Shown here in pieces: positions 41,223 to 50,176 of a DNA stretch of 64,000 nucleotides. The translations under genes and the position numbers were made by a program. A model generated the notes under the pieces. That model searched no databases. It was not told the DNA's origin and was given only the letters and a program-made list of their open reading frames with translations. Positions within the stretch are counted from its first letter, which is position 1, and every line of letters begins with the position of its first letter. Source of the DNA: Bradyrhizobium lablabi (GTDB lineage Bacteria; Pseudomonadota; Alphaproteobacteria; Rhizobiales; Xanthobacteraceae); contig NZ_JAFCJK010000009.1 of assembly GCF_018131005.1 (NCBI RefSeq), positions 124,001 through 188,000 of the forward strand, read 5' to 3'.

Positions 41223-43001
41223 ATGTCCCTGCTCCGCCTCTATACCCGCGTCCTGGAACTGCTCGGCAAGGAAGCGCGGCTCGGCTGGATCCTCGCCGCT
41301 GCCAACCTGCTGCTCGCCGGTGCCCAGTTCGCCGAGCCAGTGCTGTTCGGCAAGATCGTCGATGTGCTGTCGGGCCGACCCAGCACCGGCTTGATTGAAA
41401 CCTCATCGCCATGGCCGCTGCTCGCAGCCTGGGTGGCATTCGGCCTGTTCACGATCGGCTGCAGCGCGATCGTCGCGCTACAGGCCGACCGGCTGGCGCA
41501 CCGCCAGCGCCAGGCCGTGCTGACGGACTATTTCGAGCACATCCTGCAGCTGCCGCTCACCTTCCACTCCGGCACCCATTCGGGCCGGCTCATGAAGGTG
41601 ATGCTGAACGGTACCGACGCTCTGTGGCGGCTGTGGCTCGGATTCTTCCGCGAGCACTTCGCCGCGATCATGTCGCTCGTCGTGCTGCTGCCGCTCGCAC
41701 TCTACATCAACTGGCGGCTTGCGATCCTCCTGTTCGTTCTGTGCGTCGTCTTCACCGTGCTGACCACGCTCGTGGTACGCAAGACCTACGGCATGCAGAG
41801 CGAGGTCGAGGCCTATTACAGCGACCTCTCGGCGCGCGCCTCGGACGCGCTCGGCAATGTTGCGCTGGTGCAGAGCTTCGTGCGGATCGATTCCGAGGTG
41901 CAGGGCCTGCGCTATGTCGCGGACAAGTTGCTCGCGGTGCAGATGCCGGTGCTGTCATGGTGGGCGCTGGTCACAGTCATCACGCGCGCCTCGACCACGA
42001 TCACCGTGCTCGCGATCTTCACCGTTGGCATCGCGCTGCATGCGCAGGGCCTGACCACGGTCGGCGAGATCGTGATGTTCGTCTCGTTCGCGACCATGCT
42101 GATCCAGAAACTCGAACAGGTGGTGAGCTTCATCAACAGCGTGTTCATGGAAGCGCCGCGTCTGCAGGAATTCTTCGACGTGCTCGACGCAGTGCCGGCG
42201 GTGCGCGACCGGCCCGGGGCCGTCGATCCCGGACGCCTCTCCGGGCTCGTGGAATTCAACGATGTCTCGTTCTCCTATGACGGCAAGCGGCCGGCAGTCG
42301 AGGACGTCTCCTTCACCGCGCTGCCCGGTCAGACCATCGCGCTGGTCGGTCCGACCGGTGCCGGCAAATCCACCGCGATCGCCCTGCTGCATCGGGCCTT
42401 CGATCCGCAGTCCGGCATCATCGAAATCGACGGAATGGATATCCGCGCGCTGAAGCTGACGGCGTTGCGGCGTAATATCGGCGTTGTGTTCCAGGAAGCG
42501 CTGCTGTTCAACCGCTCGATCGCCGAGAATTTGCGCGTCGGCAAGCCTGATGCAACCGATGAGGAATTGCGTACCGCCGCGGCGCGCGCGCAGGCGCTGG
42601 ATTTCATCGAGCGCAGCGAGAAGAAATTCGATACCCATGCCGGCGAGCGTGGCCGCATGCTCTCCGGTGGCGAACGGCAGCGGCTGTCGATCGCACGCGC
42701 GTTACTCAAGGATCCGCCGATCCTGATCCTGGACGAGGCGACGAGCGCACTCGACGCCGTCACCGAGGCCAAGGTCAACGCCGCTCTCGATGAAGTGATG
42801 AAGGGCCGCACCACCTTCGTAATCGCCCACCGTCTCTCCACCATCCGCCACGCCACGCGCATCCTGATGTTCGACCAGGGCCGGGTGATCGAAAGCGGAA
42901 CTTTCGATGAACTCGTGGCGAAAGGCGGTCGTTTTGCCGACTTGGCACGCGCCCAGTTCATGGTCCAGGAGACCGAGCGGGCGGATGTCGAGGCACCATG
43001 A
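41223..43001 (+). CDS. ndvA: ABC exporter, glucan exporter (NdvA/ChvA) type
   Basis: The 592-residue half-transporter fuses six membrane helices (about 15-310) to an ATPase domain with Walker A GPTGAGKST, signature LSGGERQRLSIARAL, Walker B ILILDEATSALD and the switch HRLS. The start MSLLRLYTRVLELLG, LADRLAHRQRQAVLTDYF and WLGFFREHFA resemble NdvA/ChvA, which export cyclic beta-glucan to the periplasm. The ATG at 41223 gives the usual length of about 590. No glucan synthase (ndvB) is adjacent. The transported compound is inferred from family resemblance; a lipid or peptide exporter is the alternative. Confidence 0.75.
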   Translation: MSLLRLYTRVLELLGKEARLGWILAAANLLLAGAQFAEPVLFGKIVDVLSGRPSTGLIETSSPWPLLAAWVAFGLFTIGCSAIVALQADRLAHRQRQAVLTDYFEHILQLPLTFHSGTHSGRLMKVMLNGTDALWRLWLGFFREHFAAIMSLVVLLPLALYINWRLAILLFVLCVVFTVLTTLVVRKTYGMQSEVEAYYSDLSARASDALGNVALVQSFVRIDSEVQGLRYVADKLLAVQMPVLSWWALVTVITRASTTITVLAIFTVGIALHAQGLTTVGEIVMFVSFATMLIQKLEQVVSFINSVFMEAPRLQEFFDVLDAVPAVRDRPGAVDPGRLSGLVEFNDVSFSYDGKRPAVEDVSFTALPGQTIALVGPTGAGKSTAIALLHRAFDPQSGIIEIDGMDIRALKLTALRRNIGVVFQEALLFNRSIAENLRVGKPDATDEELRTAAARAQALDFIERSEKKFDTHAGERGRMLSGGERQRLSIARALLKDPPILILDEATSALDAVTEAKVNAALDEVMKGRTTFVIAHRLSTIRHATRILMFDQGRVIESGTFDELVAKGGRFADLARAQFMVQETERADVEAP

Positions 43002-43202
43002 TTCCGACTTTCCGATTGAGGCGGCTGCCGAAATTCAGCGGATTTCGTCCACGATTTAGATCGCCGGGCCCTGTTCTCCGCTGGCAAGGCGGTATAGGGT
43101 TTGCGCTGCCGCAAAGCGGCCCCGGACACGCTTGAACCCGAACCTCACATCGCAAGACCTCCTTATCCTCAAGGCGGGTCTCAAAGGACCGGAACCGGAC
43201 TC

Positions 43203-44660
43203 GTGCATTGTCTTCGACCGCTGTTGCGCAACCCGTCGTTGAAGTGGATTCTCGCCGTCGCGATGCTGCTGATCGCGATGCCGCGCCTGGCGCAGGCCGA
43301 GGCGCTGCTGGTGGTCGAGGCCGACAGCGGAAAGGTGCTGCAGGCCGATAACGCCACGATGCCGTGGTATCCGGCGTCGGTCACCAAGATGATGACGGCC
43401 TATGTAACGCTGACAGCCGTCAAGCAAGGCCGCATCTCGCTCGATACGCTAGTGACGGTCTCGCCTGTCGCAGCCTCGCAGGCGCCCTCGAAGATGGGTT
43501 TCCGGCCCGGCACGCAGCTCACGATCGACAACGCATTGAAGATGATGCTGGTGAAATCGGCCAACGACATGGCCGTGGTGCTCGCCGAAGGCGTCGGAGG
43601 CTCGATCGACGGCTTTTCGGCGATGATGAACCAGACTGCGCAGAAGCTCGGCATGACGCAAACGAGTTACGTCAATCCGAACGGCCTGCCGGCTGACGGC
43701 CAGATCACCTCGGCGCGCGACCTTGCGATCCTCGCCCGCGCCATCATCCGCGACCTGCCGGAATACGAATACTTCATGCACATCCCGTCGATCCGCTTTG
43801 GCCACCGGATCACACAGAACTTCAACAAGCTGATCGGCCGCTATCCCGGCGCCGACGGTTTCAAGACCGGCTTCATCTGCGCTTCAGGCTACAACCTCGT
43901 CGCGTCGGCGACGCGCGACGGCAGGCGACTGATCGCCGTCGTGCTCGGCGCCTCCTCGGGCCGCATGCGCGCGATCCGCGCCGCCCAACTGCTTGACCGC
44001 GGCTTTGCTAACAATACCGGGCTGTCATGGCTCCGTCCCTCGCTTGGCACTGTCGACAATCTGGTGCCGATCGATGCGACGCCTCCGAACCTGCGCGAGG
44101 AGATGTGCGGCGGCAAGCACAAGCGGCCCGCCAGCGATGAAGACGAAGATACCGTCGCGAGCAACGCCGCCAGTTCGAGCGCCTTCGGTGGCGAAGGCGC
44201 AGCAGCGTTCTTTGGCGCGGGCCTGCAGGCGTCGATGCCGAAGCCGTCCGAGATGATGGCGCAGGCGCCCGCGCCGTCGGAGCCGATTCCGGTCTATACC
44301 GGTCCGACCAAGACCGGCGCCGCGCTGCTCGCCGCCGTTGCCGCCGACAGCGAAAGGCTGCAGCCGGCCAAGCGCGGCAAGCGCACCCACGTCGCGGTCA
44401 AGAAGCCCGATGCGGCGGCCGACGCCAAGGAGGACGTCAAGGGTGACGCAAAGTCGGACGGCAAGCAGACCGCCGCCAAGCCGGTGCGCCACGCCAACGC
44501 CAAACCGGATTCCGCGGCCGCGAAGGCCGACAAACCTGCCACTCCACCGAAGTCTGCTGCAGCCAAGCCGGCCGACAAATCCTCCGTCCCGGCAAAACCC
44601 GGTGCCGCGAAGCCGAAGGCCGCCGCGAAGCCGAAGACCGAAGCCAAGCCGGCTGGTTAG
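43203..44660 (+). CDS. D-alanyl-D-alanine carboxypeptidase with a long Lys/Ala/Pro-rich tail
   Basis: The 485-residue penicillin-binding protein trims the terminal D-Ala from peptidoglycan stem peptides. After a signal peptide (cleavage near AQA, about 32) the catalytic motifs are S59-V-T-K62, SAN at about 122 and KTG at about 223. The last 190 residues are low complexity, rich in Ala, Lys and Pro (KPAAKP-like repeats), and recall histone H1-like tails. The GTG at 43203 is chosen because AAAGGA lies a few bases upstream and the leader begins there. The tail may bind the wall or anionic polymers; family members normally end with a short amphipathic helix instead. Confidence 0.9.
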   Translation: MHCLRPLLRNPSLKWILAVAMLLIAMPRLAQAEALLVVEADSGKVLQADNATMPWYPASVTKMMTAYVTLTAVKQGRISLDTLVTVSPVAASQAPSKMGFRPGTQLTIDNALKMMLVKSANDMAVVLAEGVGGSIDGFSAMMNQTAQKLGMTQTSYVNPNGLPADGQITSARDLAILARAIIRDLPEYEYFMHIPSIRFGHRITQNFNKLIGRYPGADGFKTGFICASGYNLVASATRDGRRLIAVVLGASSGRMRAIRAAQLLDRGFANNTGLSWLRPSLGTVDNLVPIDATPPNLREEMCGGKHKRPASDEDEDTVASNAASSSAFGGEGAAAFFGAGLQASMPKPSEMMAQAPAPSEPIPVYTGPTKTGAALLAAVAADSERLQPAKRGKRTHVAVKKPDAAADAKEDVKGDAKSDGKQTAAKPVRHANAKPDSAAAKADKPATPPKSAAAKPADKSSVPAKPGAAKPKAAAKPKTEAKPAG

Positions 44661-44807
44661 CGGAAACGATTCCCCCACCACGCAATGCGTCGATAGCGCG
44701 CAGCGGCTTGCCATCGGCCGCAGCATCGCTCAATACTGCCCAAAACAACGCGGTCAGATCCGGCAACGAAACCGGGACCAATGGCAGGGTCATCAGAGGG
44801 GAATTCC

Positions 44808-46490
44808 ATGGAGCGCATCTGGCTCAAGCAATATCCGGCCGGCGTGCCCGCCGATATCGACATCACACAGTACTCGTCATTGGTCGAATTGCTGGAAGAA
44901 AGCTTTGCGAAGTTCGCCGACCGCAAGGCGTTTATCTGCATGGACAAGTCGATCACCTATCGCGAGCTCAACGAGATGTCGACGGCGCTGGGCGCCTATC
45001 TGCAAAGCAAGGGCCTCCAGAAGGGCGCGCGCGTCGCGCTCATGATGCCGAACGTGCTGCAATACCCGATCTCGACCGCCGCCGTGTTGCGCGCCGGCTA
45101 TGCCGTCGTCAACGTCAATCCGCTCTACACGCCGCGCGAGCTCGAGCATCAGCTCAAGGATTCCGGCGCGGAAGCGATCATTGTACTGGAGAACTTTGCC
45201 ACCACCGTGCAGAAGGTGCTTGCCAATACCGCAGTCAAGCAAGTCATCGTCGGCAGCATGGGCGACCTGCTTGGCTTCAAGGGCGTGATCGTCAACCTGG
45301 TGGTGCGGCGCGTGAAGAAGATGGTGCCGGCGTGGTCGATCCCCGGCGCCGTCACGTTCAATGAAGCACTTTCGGCGGGCCGCGGCCTAAAGTTCAGCAA
45401 GCCCGCGCTGACACGCGAGGACGTCGCCTTCCTGCAATATACCGGGGGCACCACGGGCGTTTCCAAAGGCGCCACCCTTATCCATCAGAACGTGCTTGCC
45501 AATGTGCTGCAGAACGACGCCTGGCTGCAGCCGGCGCTGAAGAAGCCGCCGCATGTCGAGCAGCTCTTCATCGTCTGCGCGCTTCCGCTCTACCACATCT
45601 TCGCGCTGACGGCGTGCTATCTGCTCGCAGTGCGAGCGGGCGGCGTCAATCTGTTGATTCCGAACCCGCGCGACATGGCGGGCTTCGTCAAGGAGCTCTC
45701 GAAGTACCAGGTCAACAGCTTCCCCGCGGTCAACACGCTCTACAACGGCCTGTTGAATACGCCCGGCTTCGACAAGCTCGATTTTTCCAAGCTGAAGACC
45801 TCGTTCGGCGGCGGCATGGCGACCCAAAAGCCGGTTGCCGAGAAATGGCTGAAGGTGACGGGCTGCGCGCTGTCGGAGGGCTATGGCCTGTCGGAGACCT
45901 CGCCGACCTTGACCTGCAATCCCGCCGACACCGACAAGTTCTCCGGCTCGATCGGGTTGCCCGTGCCCTCCACGTATCTCTCGATCCGCGACGACGACGG
46001 CAACGAGTTGCCGATTGGGCAGGCCGGCGAGATCTGCGCCAAGGGCCCGCAGGTGATGACGGGCTACTGGAACAGACCGGACGAAACCGCGCGTGTGATG
46101 ACTGCGGACGGCTATTTCCGTACCGGCGACATCGGTGTGATGGACGAGTACGGCTTTACCAAGATCGTCGACCGCAAGAAGGACATGATTCTGGTCTCTG
46201 GCTTCAATGTCTATCCGAATGAGATCGAGGAAGTGATCGCAAGCCATCCGGGCGTTCTCGAATGCGCCGTGATCGGCGTGCCAGACGCCAAGTCTGGCGA
46301 AGCGGTAAAGGCGTTCGTGGTCAAGAAGGACCCGAGCCTCACGGCCGAGGACATCATCAGGTTCAGCGCAACCCAGCTCACCGCCTACAAGGTGCCGAAG
46401 CAGATCGAGTTCAGGACCGATCTGCCGAAAACCAATGTCGGCAAGATCCTGCGCCGCGAACTGCGCGACCAAAAGCAAGCGGCGGCCTAG
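44808..46490 (+). CDS. fadD: Long-chain fatty acid-CoA ligase
   Basis: The 560-residue AMP-forming ligase activates fatty acids to acyl-CoA. It shows the P-loop-like YTGGTTGVSKGATL (about 208-221), the adenylate motif EGYGLSETSP, GEICAKGPQVMTGYW, the hinge region YFRTGDIG and DRKKDMILVSGFNVYPNEIE, and the catalytic lysine near the end in KTNVGKILRREL. Length and order match bacterial FadD. GAGGGG lies a few bases before the ATG at 44808. It precedes a DUF924 gene by 24 bases and may be co-transcribed with it. Confidence 0.93.
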   Translation: MERIWLKQYPAGVPADIDITQYSSLVELLEESFAKFADRKAFICMDKSITYRELNEMSTALGAYLQSKGLQKGARVALMMPNVLQYPISTAAVLRAGYAVVNVNPLYTPRELEHQLKDSGAEAIIVLENFATTVQKVLANTAVKQVIVGSMGDLLGFKGVIVNLVVRRVKKMVPAWSIPGAVTFNEALSAGRGLKFSKPALTREDVAFLQYTGGTTGVSKGATLIHQNVLANVLQNDAWLQPALKKPPHVEQLFIVCALPLYHIFALTACYLLAVRAGGVNLLIPNPRDMAGFVKELSKYQVNSFPAVNTLYNGLLNTPGFDKLDFSKLKTSFGGGMATQKPVAEKWLKVTGCALSEGYGLSETSPTLTCNPADTDKFSGSIGLPVPSTYLSIRDDDGNELPIGQAGEICAKGPQVMTGYWNRPDETARVMTADGYFRTGDIGVMDEYGFTKIVDRKKDMILVSGFNVYPNEIEEVIASHPGVLECAVIGVPDAKSGEAVKAFVVKKDPSLTAEDIIRFSATQLTAYKVPKQIEFRTDLPKTNVGKILRRELRDQKQAAA

Positions 46491-46514
46491 GACGAGCGAC
46501 CCTGGCGTTGCACC

Positions 46515-47072
46515 ATGACTGCCGCGCGCGTTGCAACACCCGCCGAGATCGTCGCTTTCTGGCGCGCCGCCGGGCGCGACCGCTGGTATGGCCGCGATGA
46601 CGGCTTCGATGCCGAAATCCGCCGCCGTTTCCTTGAAACGTGGCGAGCGGCGGCCGCAGGCGAGTTGTCGCCGTGGGAGGCGAGCGATGGCGGCGCTCTG
46701 GCGCTGGCCATCGTGCTCGATCAGTTTCCCCGCAACATGTTTCGTGGCAATGCCTTGACCTATGCGAGCGATCAACTGGCGCGCGAGGTGGCACGGCGGG
46801 CCATCGATGGTGGCGTTGACGCGCGGATCGATCCGCTTCTGAGTGAATTCCTCTTTTTGCCCCTCATGCATTCGGAGCAACTTGCCGACCAGCAGCGCTG
46901 CGTCGAGCATTTCCGCAATGTCGGCGGTGACCCGGAGAACCTGGAATACGCCGAGCACCACGCCGATATTATCCGCAGGTTTGGGCGCTTCCCGCACCGT
47001 AACCGCATCCTGGGCCGGGTGACGACGGCGGAAGAGCAGGCATTCCTCGACGAGGGCGGGTTTTCGGGCTGA
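46515..47072 (+). CDS. DUF924 family protein
   Basis: The 185-residue soluble protein is of the widespread DUF924 family: EIVAFWRAAGRDRWYGRDDG near the N terminus, ALAIVLDQFPRNMFRGNALT at about 64-83, FLFLPLMHSEQLADQQRCVE at about 113-132, and HHADIIRRFGRFPHRNRILG at about 148-167. The family is all-helical and has no established function that I can cite. It follows fadD closely in the same direction. Confidence 0.88.
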   Translation: MTAARVATPAEIVAFWRAAGRDRWYGRDDGFDAEIRRRFLETWRAAAAGELSPWEASDGGALALAIVLDQFPRNMFRGNALTYASDQLAREVARRAIDGGVDARIDPLLSEFLFLPLMHSEQLADQQRCVEHFRNVGGDPENLEYAEHHADIIRRFGRFPHRNRILGRVTTAEEQAFLDEGGFSG

Positions 47073-47201
47073 TGAAGGAACGGTGACCGTGCTTCCGCTA
47101 TTGCTATTTCCGCGCCTGAGGCGCAACCACCTCATGCTTTGATATTGTGCCGTTCGACCGCCGGGTTTAAGACACGTCGGGTCATTGAGGGAGAATTTAC
47201 G

Positions 47202-47687
47202 ATGACGATCAAGGTTGGCGACAAGCTGCCGGAAGCCAAGTTTCGCGTGATGACCGCCGAGGGGCCGCAGGTCAAAACCACCGACGACATCTTCAAGGGC
47301 AAGAAGGTGGCCCTCTTTGCGGTTCCGGGCGCTTACACCGGCACCTGCCACAAGATGCATCTGCCGAGCATTTTTCTGAACGCGTACGCCATCAAGGACA
47401 AGGGCGTCAACACGATCGCGATCGTCTCGGTCAACGATGCCTTCGTGATGAACGCCTGGAAGCGCGACACCGACCAGCGCGACGAAGCGACCTTCCTCGC
47501 CGACGGAAATGCCGAATTCACCAAGGCGATCGGCATGGAGCTCGACGCTTCCGCCAACGGGCTCGGGATCCGCTCCAAGCGCTACTCGATGCTGGTCGAG
47601 GACGGCGTGGTGAAGAAGCTCAACCTCGAACCCGCTCCGGGCAAGGTCGAGGTTTCCGGCGGCGACACGCTGCTCGCTCAGCTCTGA
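47202..47687 (+). CDS. Peroxiredoxin (Prx5/AhpE-like, glutaredoxin or thioredoxin linked)
   Basis: The 161-residue protein reduces peroxides through C49 in VPGAYTGTCHKMHLPS, the peroxidatic motif of Prx5-type enzymes (the usual TPTC is TGTC here). No other cysteine is present, so it works as a 1-Cys form and needs an external thiol partner. The start is MTIKVGDKLPEAKFRVMTAE at 47202. A mosaic repeat and hairpin follow the gene. In related genomes a peroxiredoxin sits near ispH-thrB-rnhA, as here. Confidence 0.92.
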   Translation: MTIKVGDKLPEAKFRVMTAEGPQVKTTDDIFKGKKVALFAVPGAYTGTCHKMHLPSIFLNAYAIKDKGVNTIAIVSVNDAFVMNAWKRDTDQRDEATFLADGNAEFTKAIGMELDASANGLGIRSKRYSMLVEDGVVKKLNLEPAPGKVEVSGGDTLLAQL

Positions 47688-47698
47688 ATTAGGATCGG

Positions 47699-47800
47699 CT
47701 ACAGCGTTTTTTCGAGCGAAATGGATGCCGGTTCGCGTAAACGAAAACGCGGGAATCGAAAGCTTCGGTTCTGATTCAATCAGAACCGACAATGCTCTAG
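47699..47800 (+). repeat. Bradyrhizobiaceae-type intergenic repeat with terminal hairpin
   Basis: The segment from acagcgttttttcgagcg to gctctag matches, from memory, a dispersed intergenic element of Bradyrhizobium genomes. It contains a perfect 10-bp-arm hairpin at 47766-47788 (CGGTTCTGAT and its complement around TCA). It lies just after the peroxiredoxin gene and could end its transcript. Confidence 0.65.
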
Positions 47801-47882
47801 CCAAAGTTAAAGCCGTCATCGCCCGATTTCGCAGGTGGTGACGGCTGGGCTTGCAGCAAGGTGCAACGCTCCACGCGCAAGT

Positions 47883-48269
47883 TCACGCAGTGGCTTTCCA
47901 CACACCGTCGACGAAAATCGCCTCATCCGTGCCTGGCCATGGCGGCATCGTCACCCCGACGATCACCAGAGGTTCCGCATCGCCGGCGCGAAATTGAAAG
48001 TGCGTGCCGACCGGGAGCGCGATCGAAACTCCCGCTTCTACATCGTCGATCACTTCTTCGTCGTTGAGCTTGCGCCACATCCGCCCGCGGCCGGAAACGA
48101 AGTACCAGATTTCATCGACCGTCCGGTGAACGACGGCTTTCGACACCGCCTTCGCCGGCAAGGTGAACAGCGCCATACCTCCGCGAGTCGTCTGACACAA
48201 CACGCGAACCTCCGATCCGTCCGGCGCCGTGACGTCAGGTGCAGCAGCAATTCGTTTGGTCGCAAGCAT
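47883..48269 (-). CDS. Cupin-domain protein
   Basis: The 128-residue single-domain cupin has motif 1-like AVVHRTVDEIWYFVSGRGRM at about 46-65 and motif 2-like VSIALPVGTHFQFRAGD at about 81-97. It may bind a metal and a small ligand; the first motif keeps a His and a Glu. It is divergent from a flavoprotein gene, with a compound inverted repeat between them. The function is unknown; an enzyme for a small aromatic or keto acid is possible. Confidence 0.8.
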   Translation of the reverse strand: MLATKRIAAAPDVTAPDGSEVRVLCQTTRGGMALFTLPAKAVSKAVVHRTVDEIWYFVSGRGRMWRKLNDEEVIDDVEAGVSIALPVGTHFQFRAGDAEPLVIVGVTMPPWPGTDEAIFVDGVWKATA

Positions 48270-48340
48270 CATATTCTACTCTCCAGGCCAGTTCAGATAT
48301 TTCCTTGTCGGTTCTGTGACGAGAGCGCGCCAGCCGATCG

Positions 48341-48379
48341 GTCGTCGATCGATGATCATTCTTACATGATCGTGACGAC
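48341..48379. promoter_or_regulatory. Compound inverted repeat in a divergent promoter region
   Basis: GATCAT/ATGATC (6 bp arms around 6 bases, 48354-48371) is nested inside GTCGTC/GACGAC, all centred near 48362. It lies between the divergent cupin and flavoprotein genes and could bind a dimeric repressor. No regulator gene is adjacent. Confidence 0.35.
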
Positions 48380-48478
48380 GATGGCTTTCGGCGTCGCGTT
48401 GAAATGAGTTGGCCGAAACTCATTTGCCGCGCATTTTGGCAAGAATTTGCGTCCCTTGGAAACTGGTGAGTCTTGTCC

Positions 48479-49729
48479 ATGAATCCCACGAGCGTTGCTT
48501 TCGATCGCCTCGGACATCCCGATGCAAAGGCAAACGCCGTGCCCATGACAGATATAACCAACCGCCTGCTTTCAGATATCCAGGCGCTGGCACCGGAAGT
48601 CACGGCACGCACAGCGGAGATCGAGGCCGGACGTCGGATTCCTCTCGATCTGGTGGAAAAGCTGCGATCTATCGGGATTTTCCGCGCGCTCGCGCCGCGA
48701 AGCCACGGCGGGCTCGAGCTCGATATGCCGGCGGCGATCGCCATCATGGAAGCGCTCAGCAAGATCGACGGCTCGATCGGCTGGGTCACAATGATTGGGA
48801 TGGGATCCGCTATCATTGCGCCTCTCACCTCGCAGAAAATTTTCGAACGTATCTACGCGAAGGGTCCCGATGTAATCTTTGGCGGCTCTGTCCAACCTGT
48901 AGGAACTGCCGAAGCGGTCGATGGCAGTTGGCGAGTCAATGGACGCTGGCCGTTTGCGAGCGGCTGCCAGCATTGCGACTGGATGTTCGGACTATGTGTC
49001 ATGTCCGAAGGTGGCAAACCACTGCCTGGGCCATTGGGCGAGAACGGTCCGCCGATGGTCCGAAGCTTCGTGCTTCCGGCACGGGAGTGGCAGATCGAGG
49101 ACACATGGTACGTCGCGGGCCTGAAGGGCACCGGGAGCCATCACATTTCGCTCAAGGACAAGATGGTCCCTGCGGACAATTTTCTCGATCTGGCGAACAG
49201 CCAATCGTGCATAGCGGGACCGCTCTACCAAACCGTATCGCAGTTTATTCCCCTTATGCACATTCCTGCTGCGACCGGCGTGGCTGCGGGCGCATTGGAC
49301 GAACTCGTACAGCTTGCCAATACCGGGCGGCAACAGCAGCGCGCCGTCGCACCGATGCGGGATTTGGAGACCTTTCAGTATGAACTCGGCCGGATCGAAG
49401 CTGACCTAAAGGCAGTTCGGGCGTATGCGTATGCTCAAGTTGAAAGCCATTGGCGCCATGCGCTCGCTGGAACGCTGAAGGACAACGTGCTTCTCGCAGA
49501 AGGCGCCCAAGCCGCGACCTGGACTACGGCAGCCTGCGTTCGCATCGCCGAGGATTGCTTCAGGCTGGGCGGCGGCAGCGCGCTATATGAGTCTTCCCCG
49601 CTGCAACGGCGAATGCGCGACCTTCAGGCCGTGGCGCAACATGCCGCCGTGAATCAACGAAACTACGGAAATTCGGGCAGGCAGTTGCTGGGCATTTCGG
49701 ACGGACGTATGGCTACAAGTCCGTTATAA
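48479..49729 (+). CDS. Acyl-CoA dehydrogenase-like flavoprotein (HpaB/HsaA-like monooxygenase group)
   Basis: The 416-residue protein has an acyl-CoA dehydrogenase fold. An N-terminal helical domain carries EIEAGRRIPLDLVEKLRSIG and LAPRSHGGLELDMPAAIAIM. A middle domain carries GSVQPVGTAEAVDGSWRVNG, WPFASGC and YVAGLKGTGSHHI. A C-terminal domain carries CVRIAEDCFRLGGGSALYES. The conserved TGS and HH in the last middle-domain block are typical of group D flavin monooxygenases or two-component hydroxylases (DszC/HsaA-like) rather than true acyl-CoA dehydrogenases. Its 3' end overlaps that of rnhA by six bases. The partner reductase is not nearby. Confidence 0.8.
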   Translation: MNPTSVAFDRLGHPDAKANAVPMTDITNRLLSDIQALAPEVTARTAEIEAGRRIPLDLVEKLRSIGIFRALAPRSHGGLELDMPAAIAIMEALSKIDGSIGWVTMIGMGSAIIAPLTSQKIFERIYAKGPDVIFGGSVQPVGTAEAVDGSWRVNGRWPFASGCQHCDWMFGLCVMSEGGKPLPGPLGENGPPMVRSFVLPAREWQIEDTWYVAGLKGTGSHHISLKDKMVPADNFLDLANSQSCIAGPLYQTVSQFIPLMHIPAATGVAAGALDELVQLANTGRQQQRAVAPMRDLETFQYELGRIEADLKAVRAYAYAQVESHWRHALAGTLKDNVLLAEGAQAATWTTAACVRIAEDCFRLGGGSALYESSPLQRRMRDLQAVAQHAAVNQRNYGNSGRQLLGISDGRMATSPL

Positions 49730-50176
49730 GCGGCTGCGATTTTCCGCCAATCCGTCACGCGCCAGTTGATCGGCACGCTCGTTTTCGTCATGGCCGGCGT
49801 GCCCCTTGATCCAGTGCCAGCGCACCTCATGGGGCTTTAGGGCTGCATCCAATCGCTGCCACAGTTCGACATTCTTGACCGGCTTCTTGTCGGCTGTGCG
49901 CCAGCCGTTCTTCTTCCAGCCATGGATCCAGCCCGTGATGCCCTGGCGGACATACTGGCTGTCGGTAGTGACGTCGACGACGCACGGTTTCTTAAGCGCC
50001 TCAAGCGCCGAGATCGCCGCCACCAGCTCCATGCGGTTGTTGGTGGTGTGCGCCTCACCGCCCTTCAACTCCTTCTCGACGTCGCCGAATCTCAGGATCG
50101 CGCCCCAGCCGCCCGGCCCGGGGTTCCCGGAACAGGCGCCATCAGTGAAGATCGTGACATGCGGCTTGTCGTTCAC
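49724..50176 (-). CDS. rnhA: Ribonuclease HI
   Basis: The 150-residue enzyme cuts the RNA strand of RNA-DNA hybrids. It has FTDGACSGNPGPGGWGA with D12, NNRMELVAAI with E50, TTDSQYV with D72 and the C-terminal HAGHDENERADQLA supplying the last Asp. A GTG at 50176 overlaps the thrB stop in GTGA and is preferred; an ATG three codons earlier is possible. It forms an operon with thrB and ispH. Length and motifs are standard. Confidence 0.96.
   Translation of the reverse strand: MNDKPHVTIFTDGACSGNPGPGGWGAILRFGDVEKELKGGEAHTTNNRMELVAAISALEALKKPCVVDVTTDSQYVRQGITGWIHGWKKNGWRTADKKPVKNVELWQRLDAALKPHEVRWHWIKGHAGHDENERADQLARDGLAENRSRL

Noticed and set aside
45387..47819. Very long open frame (810 codons) on the minus strand
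   Set aside because: It is antisense to fadD, the DUF924 gene and the peroxiredoxin gene, all of which have clear motifs and ribosome-binding sites; its own sequence has no recognisable domain. High GC makes such shadow frames common.
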